Source: Microbacterium sp. cf046 (GTDB lineage: Bacteria; Actinomycetota; Actinomycetes; Actinomycetales; Microbacteriaceae). From it: 64,000 nt of DNA. The DNA lies in the NCBI RefSeq assembly GCF_900114345.1, contig NZ_FOZJ01000001.1:620001-684000 (forward strand), read 5' to 3'. The notes under the pieces were generated by a model that worked only from the letters and a program-made list of their open reading frames with translations, ran no database searches and had not been told where the DNA came from. How positions within the stretch are numbered: the stretch's first letter is position 1; each line of letters starts with the position of its first letter. Positions 26,460-34,998 of this stretch are shown piece after piece. A program made the position numbers and the translations under genes.

Positions 26460-27827
26460 GTGAAGACGAAGCTTGTTTTTGCTGCGGTCGCAACTCTCGC
26501 GCTTGCCGCCTCCCTCTCCGCCTGCTCAGCAGGCGGCGACGGCGGCGGAGGCACCGATGGCGGCGGCAACGCCGACGCGAACTGCACGAACACGATCAAG
26601 AAGCCCGATGCGCCCATCGTGACCCTGTGGGCCTGGTACCCGAATTCCGAGGCTGTCGTCGACAACTTCAACGAAGCCAACGACGACGTCCAGGTGTGCT
26701 GGACGAACGCCGGCGCCGGTGGAGACGAGTACGACAAGTTCCAGACCGCCATCTCGGCCGGAAGCGGCGCACCCGACGTCGTCATGGTCGAGGCCGACCG
26801 GATCGCGCCCTTCCAGGCGCAGGGCGGCCTCGTGGACCTGACCGACCTCGGCTACGACGACGTCAAGGGCAACTTCAGCGAAGGCGCGTGGAAGGACGTG
26901 TCGGTCGGCGGCGCGATCTACGGCGCTCCGATCGACGGCGGCCCGATGGGCATGATCTATCGCACCGACATCTTCGACCAGTACGGCATCACCCCGCCGA
27001 CCACGTGGGAGGAGCTGGAGACCACTGCGCAGGCGCTGAAGGATGCCGGCGGCCCGGTGTTCGCGAGCTTCGCGGCGAACCAGCCCGCCACGGCCACGGC
27101 GTACTTCTACGGGAACGGCGCGGAACCGTTCACCTACGACCCCTCGAAGGAGGGCGAGATCGGGATCGACCTCAACAGCCCCGAGATCAAGGAAGTCCTG
27201 GACTACTGGGACGGCCTCGTCGACAAGGGCCTGGTGGGAACTGAGGACCAGTTCACCCCGGAGTACATCGCCGGTGTGATCAACGGCGACTACGCCACCT
27301 ACCTCTCGGCTGCATGGGCTCCCGGCTACCTGCAGGGTGCGGGCGTCGGCGAGGGTGCAGACGCGGGCGTGTGGGCTTCCGCCCCCATGCCGCAGTGGGA
27401 CCCGAGCAACCCGATCGCCATCAACTGGGGCGGTTCGGCCTTCGCGGTGACGAGTCAGGCGAAGAACCCTGAGCTGGCTGCGAAGGTGGCGTTCGGGGTC
27501 TACGCCGACCCGGCGTCGCTCGATGACGGCTGGCAGAACCAGATCATCTTCCCGCTGAACGTCAACGTGCTGGACTCCTCGGAGTTCCAGGACTACGAGG
27601 TGCCCTTCTTCAACGGCCAGCAGGCCAACAAGGAGGTGTACGTCCCCGCGGCCAATGCCTACAAGGGCATGACCTACACGCCGCTCGGCCAGTACTACTA
27701 CTCCGCGCTCACCAAGCAGATCGCCGCCATCATCGATGGCTCGGCTACCGGCTCCGAGGCCGCTGACGCCCTCCAGAAGGACGTCGTGGCCTACGCAGAA
27801 GAGCAGGGCTTCACCGTCACCCAGTGA
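26460..27827 (+). CDS. Sugar ABC transporter substrate-binding lipoprotein, family 1
   Basis: This 455-residue lipoprotein begins with a signal peptide and lipobox LSAC with acceptor C22, followed by a Gly-rich linker. The mature part is an SBP_bac_1 domain: IVTLWAWYPNSEAVVDNFNE near residue 50, FQTAISAGSGAPDVVMVEAD near 95, and a C-terminal YYSALTKQIAAIIDGSATG. It would bind an arabino-oligosaccharide at the cell surface. The GTG at 26460 is preceded by AAAGGAA; the longer open frame upstream crosses the promoter and is not used. A strong stem-loop lies between it and the permease genes. Confidence 0.93.
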   Translation: MKTKLVFAAVATLALAASLSACSAGGDGGGGTDGGGNADANCTNTIKKPDAPIVTLWAWYPNSEAVVDNFNEANDDVQVCWTNAGAGGDEYDKFQTAISAGSGAPDVVMVEADRIAPFQAQGGLVDLTDLGYDDVKGNFSEGAWKDVSVGGAIYGAPIDGGPMGMIYRTDIFDQYGITPPTTWEELETTAQALKDAGGPVFASFAANQPATATAYFYGNGAEPFTYDPSKEGEIGIDLNSPEIKEVLDYWDGLVDKGLVGTEDQFTPEYIAGVINGDYATYLSAAWAPGYLQGAGVGEGADAGVWASAPMPQWDPSNPIAINWGGSAFAVTSQAKNPELAAKVAFGVYADPASLDDGWQNQIIFPLNVNVLDSSEFQDYEVPFFNGQQANKEVYVPAANAYKGMTYTPLGQYYYSALTKQIAAIIDGSATGSEAADALQKDVVAYAEEQGFTVTQ

Positions 27828-27836
27828 ACTGGGCTC

Positions 27837-27868
27837 GGGGCCGGTCCGTGCTCGCGCGGACCGGCCCC
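27837..27868 (+). terminator. Intra-operon stem-loop between binding-protein and permease genes
   Basis: GGGGCCGGTCCG and CGGACCGGCCCC form a perfect 12-bp stem with an 8-nt loop, nine bases after the binding-protein stop. Such a stem can end part of the transcripts or protect the upstream mRNA, giving more binding protein than permease. The permeases follow on the same strand 32 bases later. Confidence 0.65.
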
Positions 27869-27899
27869 TCGCTCATCCCCTCTTAGACCGGGAGAAATC

Positions 27900-28826
27900 A
27901 TGACCGCCCCAACAGACAGCGCCGTCTCCACGAAGCGTCGGAGATCGACCTCGGTGCGCCAGAACCTGACCGGCTGGGCCTTCGTCGGGCCGTTCGGGAT
28001 CATCTTCCTCGCGCTGCTGGTCCTCCCGATCGGCTTCGCGCTCTATCTCAGCCTGTTCCAGAAATCGCTCATCGGGGGGACGAGGTTCGTCCTCTTCGGC
28101 AACTACGTCAAGGCGTTCAGCGACCCGTCCTTCCTCGACGGCGTGTGGTTCGTGATCCGCTTCTCGCTCGTGCTCATCCCGCTTCAGATGGCTGTCTCGC
28201 TCGCCATCGCACTGATACTCGACATCGTGATCACGCGGTTCGCCCGCTTCTCCCGCCTGATGATCTTCATGCCCTACGCGATTCCCACCGTCATCGGGGC
28301 ACTGATGTGGGGGTTCCTCTACAGCGACAACTTCGGTCCGCTCGCGGAGATCTTCGAAAGTTTCGGTCGGCAGGCACCTGATTTCCTGAGCAGCAGCCTC
28401 ATCTTCTACGGACTCCTGAACATCGTCACGTGGCAGTGGGCCGGCTACTACATGATCATCCTGTACGCGGCGCTGCAGGGCATCGATCCCACGCTCTACG
28501 AAGCCGCGCGCATCGACGGGGCGTCCCAGTGGCAGATCATCCTCCGGATCAAGATCCCGCTCGTGGCGCCGGCGCTCCTGCTGATCCTGGTATTCGCCCT
28601 GATCGGCACCCTTCAATTCTTCAACGAGCCGAAGATCCTGCAGCAACTGGCCGCGGGAGCCATTCCGGATGACTTCACGCCGAACATGTACGCCTACCAG
28701 CAGGCGTTCTCGCTCGGCAATTACAACTACGGAGCCGCCATCTCCTTCGCGCTGGGAGCTGTCGTGTTCGTCTGCGTGTACATCTTCCTGTTCGCCACCC
28801 GCAAGCGAGGGAGCTTCTTCTCATGA
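27900..28826 (+). CDS. Sugar ABC transporter permease, MalF/UgpA type
   Basis: This 308-residue membrane subunit has six predicted helices, the first at residues 25-48 (GWAFVGPFGIIFLALLVLPI). The EAA coupling loop EAARIDGASQWQIILRIKIP lies near residue 200. It pairs with the next permease to carry the sugar bound by the upstream lipoprotein. The ATG at 27900 follows GGGAG. No ATPase gene is nearby; a shared MsiK-type ATPase encoded elsewhere is usual for such importers in actinobacteria. Confidence 0.93.
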   Translation: MTAPTDSAVSTKRRRSTSVRQNLTGWAFVGPFGIIFLALLVLPIGFALYLSLFQKSLIGGTRFVLFGNYVKAFSDPSFLDGVWFVIRFSLVLIPLQMAVSLAIALILDIVITRFARFSRLMIFMPYAIPTVIGALMWGFLYSDNFGPLAEIFESFGRQAPDFLSSSLIFYGLLNIVTWQWAGYYMIILYAALQGIDPTLYEAARIDGASQWQIILRIKIPLVAPALLLILVFALIGTLQFFNEPKILQQLAAGAIPDDFTPNMYAYQQAFSLGNYNYGAAISFALGAVVFVCVYIFLFATRKRGSFFS

Positions 28827-29749
28827 GCGTCACCCCGATCGAACGCACCGGGGCTCCTCGGAAGCCGCGGAGGACCATCGAGCGCAGGACCACTCCCCGC
28901 ACACGTGGGCGCGTCCCGCTGAACATCGTGCTCGCCCTGTTGATGATCTACTTCCTCGTTCCCTTCTGGTGGCTGATCGTCAACAGCTCCAAGAGTTCCG
29001 CCGGACTGTTCGGAGGAGGCAGCTCGCTGTGGTTCGCGGACGACATCAACTACATCCCGAACCTCATCGACCTCTTCACCTATGGCGGAGGCATCTACGG
29101 GCGCTGGCTCGCCAACTCCGCCCTCTACGCGATCGTCGGAGGCCTCGGAGCGACCGTCCTTGCCGTGCTCGCGGGCTACGGCTTCGCCAAGTACCGCTTC
29201 GCCGGCCGACGACTGGCATTCGCGATACTGCTGGGCTCGGTCATGGTCCCGACGACCGCGCTCGTCATCCCGACCTTCGTCCTGTTCGCCCAGGTGGGAT
29301 GGACGAACACGATCTGGGCGGTGATCTTCCCGACGCTGCTCAACCCGTTCGGCGTCTACCTCATGAACGTCTACGCCCGCGACGCCGTGCCCGACGAGCT
29401 CCTGGACGCCGCCCGGGTGGATGGCGCGGGGGAGTTCAGGTCTTTCTGGGTGGTGGCACTGCCGCTTCTGCGCCCGGCGATCGTCACGGTGCTGCTGCTG
29501 TCGGTCGTCGCGTCCTGGAACAACTACTTCCTCCCGCTGGTGATGCTCTCGGACAATCGCCTGTTCCCGGTGACGGTCGGCATCGGACTCTGGCAGTCGA
29601 CCGCGTCCACCTACGGTGCGGCAGGCGGACAGAGCCTCTGGAGCATCATCGTCCTCGGCTCGCTCGTCTCGGTCATCCCGCTGATCATCGCGTTCCTGGG
29701 ACTGCAGAAGTACTGGCGAGGCGGACTCGCGATCGGAAGCCTCAAGTGA
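28823..29749 (+). CDS. Sugar ABC transporter permease, MalG/UgpE type
   Basis: This 308-residue permease starts inside the previous stop (ATGA overlap). It has a basic N-terminus, a first helix near residues 32-53, the TMD core NSALYAIVGGLGATVLAVLA, and the coupling loop LLDAARVDGAGEFRSFWVVA near residue 195. It forms the importer heterodimer with the MalF-type permease. The GH51 gene begins 52 bp downstream, so the imported arabinoside is likely cut in the cytoplasm. Confidence 0.93.
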   Translation: MSVTPIERTGAPRKPRRTIERRTTPRTRGRVPLNIVLALLMIYFLVPFWWLIVNSSKSSAGLFGGGSSLWFADDINYIPNLIDLFTYGGGIYGRWLANSALYAIVGGLGATVLAVLAGYGFAKYRFAGRRLAFAILLGSVMVPTTALVIPTFVLFAQVGWTNTIWAVIFPTLLNPFGVYLMNVYARDAVPDELLDAARVDGAGEFRSFWVVALPLLRPAIVTVLLLSVVASWNNYFLPLVMLSDNRLFPVTVGIGLWQSTASTYGAAGGQSLWSIIVLGSLVSVIPLIIAFLGLQKYWRGGLAIGSLK

Positions 29750-29801
29750 CCCGGCCACGCATGACCCCTGCCCAGACCCACCTCCATCCCGGAAGCGAAG
29801 A

Positions 29802-31322
29802 ATGATCCGCGCACATCTCACCATCGACCCGAGCCGCATCGTCGGTCCCATCAACCGACGGCTCTTCGGCTCGTTCGTCGAGCATCTCGGCCGTTGCGTG
29901 TATGACGGCATCTACGAGCCGTCGCACCCGACCGCCGACGATCACGGCTTCCGCGAGGACGTCGTCGCGCTCGTCAGGGAGCTGGGCGTGTCCACCATCC
30001 GCTACCCCGGCGGCAACTTCGTCTCGGGCTACCGCTGGGAGGACGGGGTGGGGCCTCGCGAAGAGCGCCCGCGCCGGTTGGATCTGGCCTGGCACTCGAC
30101 CGAGACGAACGAGATCGGGCTCGACGAGTTCGCGACCTGGCTCGGCAAGGTCGACGGCGAACTGATGTATGCGGTGAATCTCGGGACCCGCGGCGTGCTC
30201 GACGCGCTCGACGTGCTCGAGTACGCGAACCTGCGTTCGGGGACGCACCTGTCGGACCAGCGGATCGCCAACGGGCGTCGTGAGCCGCACGACATCCGGA
30301 TGTGGTGCCTCGGCAACGAGATGGACGGGCCGTGGCAGCTCGGCCACAGCACGGCAGAGCAGTACGCGCAACTGGCCGCGACGACGGCGAGCGCCATGCG
30401 GCAGATCGACCCGGATCTCGAGCTCGTGGTCTGCGGCAGCTCGAGCGCGGCGATGCCGACCTTCGGTGAATGGGAGCGCGTCGTCCTCGAGAAGACCTAC
30501 GACGTCGTCGACTTCATCTCGTGCCACGCCTACTACGAACCCGAGGGCGACGACTACGGGAGCTTCCTGGCATCGGCCGTGAACATGGACCGGTTCATCG
30601 ACGAGGTGGTCGCGACCGCCGACCACGCCAAGGCCGCGCGCGGCACCGACAAGACGATCGACATCTCCTTCGACGAGTGGAACGTCTGGTACCAGTCCCG
30701 CTATGAGGAGGTCGACAGGATCACGGACGTCGATGACTGGCCGATCGCGCCCCGATTGCTGGAGGACTCGTACTCGGTGCTGGACGCCGTGGTGTTCGGG
30801 GGGCTGATGATCTCGCTGATCCGCCACGCGGACCGGGTGAAGGCCGCCAGCCTCGCACAGCTCGTCAACGTCATCGCGCCGATCATGACGGAGCCGGGCG
30901 GTCCCGCCTGGAGGCAGACGACGTTCTATCCGTTCTCGCTGACCTCGAAGCTCGCTCGCGGCGTCGCGCTGGAGCTCGACCTCGACAGCCCGACCTACGA
31001 CACCGCGAAGTACGGACAGGTGCCCCTCGTCGACGCCGTCGCAACGCACGAGGACGGCAAGGGCACGACCGTGTTCGCCGTCAACCGGAGCCTGACCGAC
31101 CAAGTGACGCTCGAGATCGACGTGCTCGCGCTCGGGTCCGTCGCAGACGCCAAGGCGACGTCGCTCTCCGACGACGACATCCAGGCGGCCAACACGCTCG
31201 ACGATCCCGAGCGCGTTCGCCCCAGAGACAACACATCGCTGCGGCTCGCCGACGGGAAGATCAGCGTCACGCTTCCTCCCGTCTCGTGGACGGTTCTGAC
31301 GTTCGAGTCGAGCGGCCGCTGA
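29802..31322 (+). CDS. Alpha-L-arabinofuranosidase, GH51
   Basis: This 506-residue enzyme removes terminal alpha-L-arabinofuranose from arabino-oligosaccharides. The acid/base E173 is in CLGNEMDG and the nucleophile E292 is in SFDEWNVWY, almost the same positions as in characterised bacterial GH51 enzymes. The N-terminal RLFGSFVEHLGRCVYDGIYE and TIRYPGGNFVSGYRWEDGVG are also typical. A C-terminal beta-sandwich follows the barrel from about residue 390. There is no signal peptide, so it is cytoplasmic and acts on material brought in by the adjacent importer. A purine-rich tract (GGAAGCGAAG) precedes the ATG. Confidence 0.95.
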   Translation: MIRAHLTIDPSRIVGPINRRLFGSFVEHLGRCVYDGIYEPSHPTADDHGFREDVVALVRELGVSTIRYPGGNFVSGYRWEDGVGPREERPRRLDLAWHSTETNEIGLDEFATWLGKVDGELMYAVNLGTRGVLDALDVLEYANLRSGTHLSDQRIANGRREPHDIRMWCLGNEMDGPWQLGHSTAEQYAQLAATTASAMRQIDPDLELVVCGSSSAAMPTFGEWERVVLEKTYDVVDFISCHAYYEPEGDDYGSFLASAVNMDRFIDEVVATADHAKAARGTDKTIDISFDEWNVWYQSRYEEVDRITDVDDWPIAPRLLEDSYSVLDAVVFGGLMISLIRHADRVKAASLAQLVNVIAPIMTEPGGPAWRQTTFYPFSLTSKLARGVALELDLDSPTYDTAKYGQVPLVDAVATHEDGKGTTVFAVNRSLTDQVTLEIDVLALGSVADAKATSLSDDDIQAANTLDDPERVRPRDNTSLRLADGKISVTLPPVSWTVLTFESSGR

Positions 31323-31357
31323 GCGGCACCCGGCTCGGGCAGGACGGAAGGAATCGG

Positions 31358-31516
31358 ATGACGGAGCCAGGGCTGATGCGCGTGGATGGCACGCGCAGCA
31401 TGGCGGAAGGCTCGTCCGTGATCCGCGCGGCCGGAGAGCTCGCCGATGCGTTCTCGTCCATCGACTGCCGGATCCGGTCGGACCTCGCGACGATACTCCG
31501 ACGCGCATCGCGCTGA
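31358..31516 (+). CDS. Small protein of 52 residues, function unknown
   Basis: A 52-codon frame sits between the GH51 gene and the second LacI gene. Its ATG at 31358 has a very good ribosome binding site (GGAAGGA, seven bases upstream). The sequence is mixed acidic and basic with a likely helix in the second half (VIRAAGELADAFSSIDCRI). I recognise no family. It may be a real small protein or a translational relay to the LacI gene that begins 17 bases later. Confidence 0.45.
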   Translation: MTEPGLMRVDGTRSMAEGSSVIRAAGELADAFSSIDCRIRSDLATILRRASR

Positions 31517-31532
31517 GCCCGGAGGCGGCGGA

Positions 31533-32555
31533 ATGGCGCGGACAGAGCGTGTGACGCTCAAGGAGATCGCCGCGCTGACCGGCGTCTCGATGACGACGAT
31601 CTCGAAAGTTCTCAACGGCGCGAACGATGTGTCGTCGGCGACCCGGGCGATGGTCGAGGAGCAGCTCCGCGCAAGCGGCTACCGCTCCCGGGGGCGCAGG
31701 CAGCGTCGCGAGTACATCGAGGTCGTGCTCCACGAGCTGGGGAGCGAGTGGGACCTCGCGATCATCGAGGGCGTGCGCGAAAGCGCTGCAGAGTCCGGAC
31801 TTGCGGTTTCGATCTCAGTGAGCGGGGATCGACACGCACCGGCATCCGAATGGCTCGACTCGGTCGTGCGCCGACGTCCGACGGGGATCATCCTGCTCTT
31901 CGCCGGCATTCCGCCCGAAGGGCGCTCGATGCTCAAAGCGAGAGGCATCCCGTTCGTCATCATCGATCCCGCCGGGGACCCCGCTCCCGGCATCCCGGCC
32001 GTCGGTTCAGCCAACTGGTCGGGCGGAGTGTCCGCGACGAGGCACCTCATCGGTCTGGGGCATCGCCGCATCGCGGCGATCACCGGCCCGGAGGATGTCA
32101 TGTGCTCGCTGGCGCGGCTGGACGGGTATCGCGCCGCGATGAGGTCGGCGCGGCTGCCGGTGGAACCGGAGTGGGTTCGATTCGGCGACTTCCATCGTGG
32201 CGGCGGGGAAGTGCACGCAGCAGAGCTGCTGCGACTGCGGAACCGGCCGACGGCGATCTTCGCCGGCAACGACCTGCAGGCGGTGGGCGTGCTGCATGCC
32301 GCGACGGCCTTGGGCATCGCAGTCCCCGACGAGCTCTCCGTCGTCGGCTTCGACGACCTCGCGATCGCCGAACTGGCGAACCCTCGACTCACGACGATTC
32401 ATCAGCCCCTCCGCGAGATGGCCGAGCAGGCGACGAGTCTCGTGCTGCAGCTCCTGGACGGGCCGCAGCCCGAAGTCACTCGGGTCGAGCTGGCCACCAG
32501 CCTCGTCGTGCGGGATTCGACGGCTCGCCCTCTCCATCGCATCGCCGTGGACTGA
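31533..32555 (+). CDS. LacI-family transcriptional regulator (second of the arabinoside locus)
   Basis: This 340-residue regulator has the helix-turn-helix TLKEIAALTGVSMTTISKVL at residues 8-27 and the sugar-binding core with GIILLFAGIP, GHRRIAAITGPEDVMCSLAR, TAIFAGNDLQAVGVL and SVVGFDDLAIAELANPRLTT. The hinge is shortened and unusually basic (SGYRSRGRRQRREYIEVV) compared with the usual NxxARxL type. The ATG at 31533 has GGAGGCGG upstream. It ends the importer-GH51 unit and is convergent with a secreted esterase, whose promoter carries three operator-like boxes. Which LacI binds which box is not resolved. Confidence 0.9.
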   Translation: MARTERVTLKEIAALTGVSMTTISKVLNGANDVSSATRAMVEEQLRASGYRSRGRRQRREYIEVVLHELGSEWDLAIIEGVRESAAESGLAVSISVSGDRHAPASEWLDSVVRRRPTGIILLFAGIPPEGRSMLKARGIPFVIIDPAGDPAPGIPAVGSANWSGGVSATRHLIGLGHRRIAAITGPEDVMCSLARLDGYRAAMRSARLPVEPEWVRFGDFHRGGGEVHAAELLRLRNRPTAIFAGNDLQAVGVLHAATALGIAVPDELSVVGFDDLAIAELANPRLTTIHQPLREMAEQATSLVLQLLDGPQPEVTRVELATSLVVRDSTARPLHRIAVD

Positions 32556-32569
32556 CCGAGCACAGCGAA

Positions 32570-32601
32570 GTGGGCTGCCGGCGAGACCGCCGGCAGCCCA
32601 C
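32570..32601. terminator. Bidirectional terminator
   Basis: A perfect 14-bp stem (GTGGGCTGCCGGCG with CGCCGGCAGCCCAC) with an AGAC tetraloop lies between the convergent LacI and esterase stops. It is the strongest hairpin seen in the window and should end both transcripts. Confidence 0.85.
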
Positions 32602-32614
32602 ACCTCTTGCTGAT

Positions 32615-34168
32615 CTACAGCCAGTAACCGAGGTTGAAGAGCAGCTTCTGGGCGAGGGCATCCAGCCCGGCCGCCTGCTCCGCGGTCACCTTGCCGGCGG
32701 TCTTGAACTCGCTCACCTGCGTGGCGAAGCCGTTGAGCACCTCGATGGCGCCCTCGGTGTCTCCCTTGGTGACGAGCTTCAGTGCCTGGTCGAGCTTCAC
32801 CGTCAGGGCGTTCTTGTTCCCCTTGTTGAGGCTCGTGGCATCGACACCGGCCTTGGCCGTGTCGATCTCGTCCTTGATGAACGCCTCCGGGTGCCACAGG
32901 TAGTCGCGCGCGAAGGTGGTGAACATCTGGTCCCACGTGTTGAAGTCGTGCGCACCCGCCACCACGACGTTCTCGATGAACCCGACGTTGTCGAGGTTCG
33001 CCACCGTGTTCGCGTTGGGCAGCCCGAAGTCCCAGCGCCCGCCACCGAACAGGATGTACGGCGCAGCCACGTTCGGCGTCGTCGCGCGAACGCTTGCGCC
33101 GCCGCTCCACGGGCCGTAATAGCCGAACTCGTCAGCATCGAAGTTGATCAGGTTCTGCGTTACCGCGGAACCGGCCGACAGGCCTGCGAAGGCCCGGTCG
33201 ATCGCGTCCGTGGAGACGTTGTAGTTCGACTCGACGAACGGAAGGACGACGTTTCGCAGGTTGGGGTAGCCCTGGTTGGCCGCACCGAGGGAGTTCGTGT
33301 TCGTCGTGATGACGACCGCGGGCTCGGTGGTGCCGTCCTGGATCAGGTTGTCCATGATCACGGGGACGTCGCCCATGTTCATCCAGTCGGACTGATCCTG
33401 GCCACTGCCGTGCTGCATGTAGATCGTCTTGTACGGCTCGGCCCGGTTCGCGTCGTATCCGGGGGGCAGGTAGACACCGACCGTACGCGGGATCGTGCCG
33501 CCCAGCAGGGGCAGACCCGGAACCTCTACGTAGCTCCACGTCCCCTTCGGGGAATCCGCCCGCTCGTTCTCGATCACGCGTGCAGCCAGCGGTGCGTAGT
33601 TCTGCTTCGCCTCGTCGTACGGGACGAAGACCTTGTTGAAGGCCCGCCGCGCGGTGCCCGTGAGGCCGTCAGGCGCGTAGATCGGCGAGTTCGCCGGGTC
33701 CGCGACCCAGAGGTTGGTGTTGTTGTTGACGTAGAACCAGTACTGGTTGGCGCCGGCCGCGAGAGGCACGTCGGTCACCCAGTAGCCGTCGCCGACATTC
33801 GTCATCTGCACGTCGTACCCGCCGCCACCTCGCATGAGGCCGGGGCTGTACTGCGACGGCTGGTACACGGTCGGATCGGTCTGGTCCTGCCAGTTGCGCA
33901 GCAGGATGTCGGCGACGAATCGCACGCTCGTCGCGTTCGGGTCGTAGTACACGAAGTGGCCGGTGTACCCCGTCGGCGAGTTGGGGTCAGCGACGACGGT
34001 GGGTCCCGGGATCGGGTCGGCCTCGTCGGCCTGCGCCGCCAGCGGCACCGTGCTCAGCACCATCGCCAGCCCGAGACCGAATGCTGCGAGTGGCTTCACG
34101 AGCCGGCCGTGTGCGCCACCCCCGTCGCTTCGGTGCTGTGCTCGTGCAGTTGATCGCATAGCTCTCAT
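32615..34168 (-). CDS. Secreted CE1-like esterase (feruloyl/acetyl-xylan esterase type)
   Basis: This 517-residue protein has a Sec signal peptide (helix around residues 23-43, cleavage likely after AAQA near 47). A beta-sandwich domain about residues 55-180 resembles the E-set/CBM48-like module found before CE1 esterases. The alpha/beta hydrolase domain follows, with HGSGQDQSDWMN near 253, nucleophile S331 in AGLSAGS and catalytic H407 in GAHDFNTW. The last 80 residues form a helical FIVAR-like tail (NALTVKLDQALKLV, GKVTAEQAAGLDALAQKLL). The ATG at 34168 is preceded by AGGAGGAA. It would remove feruloyl or acetyl groups from arabinoxylan, fitting the arabinofuranosidase locus. Confidence 0.87.
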   Translation of the reverse strand: MRAMRSTARAQHRSDGGGAHGRLVKPLAAFGLGLAMVLSTVPLAAQADEADPIPGPTVVADPNSPTGYTGHFVYYDPNATSVRFVADILLRNWQDQTDPTVYQPSQYSPGLMRGGGGYDVQMTNVGDGYWVTDVPLAAGANQYWFYVNNNTNLWVADPANSPIYAPDGLTGTARRAFNKVFVPYDEAKQNYAPLAARVIENERADSPKGTWSYVEVPGLPLLGGTIPRTVGVYLPPGYDANRAEPYKTIYMQHGSGQDQSDWMNMGDVPVIMDNLIQDGTTEPAVVITTNTNSLGAANQGYPNLRNVVLPFVESNYNVSTDAIDRAFAGLSAGSAVTQNLINFDADEFGYYGPWSGGASVRATTPNVAAPYILFGGGRWDFGLPNANTVANLDNVGFIENVVVAGAHDFNTWDQMFTTFARDYLWHPEAFIKDEIDTAKAGVDATSLNKGNKNALTVKLDQALKLVTKGDTEGAIEVLNGFATQVSEFKTAGKVTAEQAAGLDALAQKLLFNLGYWL

Positions 34169-34233
34169 CACTCTTCCTCCTTGAATAGTCGTTGAGCGCC
34201 CAACGCGGCTCGACGACGCCAGGCTAGCTACCA

Positions 34234-34293
34234 TTTACCACGTTGTAAAGAATTTCTTTACGACGTTGTAAAGATTCTCTACGACGTTGTAAA
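34234..34293 (-). promoter_or_regulatory. Triple LacI-type operator upstream of the esterase gene
   Basis: Three 16-bp boxes are spaced 23 and 21 bp apart: TTTACCACGTTGTAAA (34234-34249), TTTACGACGTTGTAAA (34257-34272) and TCTACGACGTTGTAAA (34278-34293). All share the centre ACGTTGTAAA and are near-palindromic. The importer operator TCTACAACGTTGTAGA at 26359 is clearly related, which ties the two units into one regulon. The two-helical-turn spacing suggests side-by-side binding on one DNA face. Confidence 0.75.
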
Positions 34294-34377
34294 TCGGCCC
34301 CGGAGCGCGCGAGACTTCACACGTGCACGGCAGAAGGGTGTGTCGGCTGTGCGCCCGTGAAGTGTCGGGAGCGGGGG

Positions 34378-34998
34378 TCAGCGCAGCAGCCCGCGCTCCA
34401 TCGCCAGGGTCACGGCCCGCGTGCGGTCGGCGACGCCGAGCTTCTCGAAGACCTTGAGCAGGTGGGTCTTCACCGTCGACTCGCCGATCCCGAGCGCGAC
34501 GGCGATCTGCTTGTTGCTGTTGCCCCGGGCGACCAGCTGCAGCACCTCCGTCTCGCGCAGTGTCAGCACCGCCTCGGGTGCGGGCGCCCGCATGCGCTCG
34601 ACCAGGCGCGCGGCAACGTGCGGCGAGAGAGCGGTCTGGCCGGCCGCGACCGACCGGATGCCCGCGACGATCTCAGCCTGCGGGGAGGCCTTGAGGAGAT
34701 AGCCGCTCGCCCCCGCCTCGATCGCCGCCAGGATCTGGTCATCCGACTCGTACGTCGTAAGGATCAGCACCTTCGCGTCGCCGGCGGCGGTGATCCGCGC
34801 GGTGGCCTCGACGCCCCCCACTCCCGGCATCCGCAGATCCATGAGCACGACATCGGGATGGACCGCAGCCGCGATGCGCGCCGCCTGGTCTCCGTCGGAC
34901 GCCTCGCCGACCACTTCGAAGCCGGGCTCGTCGGAGAGCATTCCCGCCAGGCCCGCCCGCACGACGGGATGGTCGTCCACGATGAGCAGCCGGATCAT
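34378..34998 (-). CDS. Two-component response regulator, NarL/FixJ family
   Basis: This 206-residue regulator has a receiver domain (LLIVDDHPVVRAGL, phospho-acceptor D54 in VLMDLRMPG, conserved Lys in GYLLKAS near 105) and a C-terminal LuxR-type helix-turn-helix (LTLRETEVLQLVARGNSNKQ). Its ATG overlaps the histidine kinase stop by four bases, so the pair is translationally coupled. It ends an operon that also encodes an ABC-2 exporter, which is the likely target or partner. Confidence 0.93.
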   Translation of the reverse strand: MIRLLIVDDHPVVRAGLAGMLSDEPGFEVVGEASDGDQAARIAAAVHPDVVLMDLRMPGVGGVEATARITAAGDAKVLILTTYESDDQILAAIEAGASGYLLKASPQAEIVAGIRSVAAGQTALSPHVAARLVERMRAPAPEAVLTLRETEVLQLVARGNSNKQIAVALGIGESTVKTHLLKVFEKLGVADRTRAVTLAMERGLLR

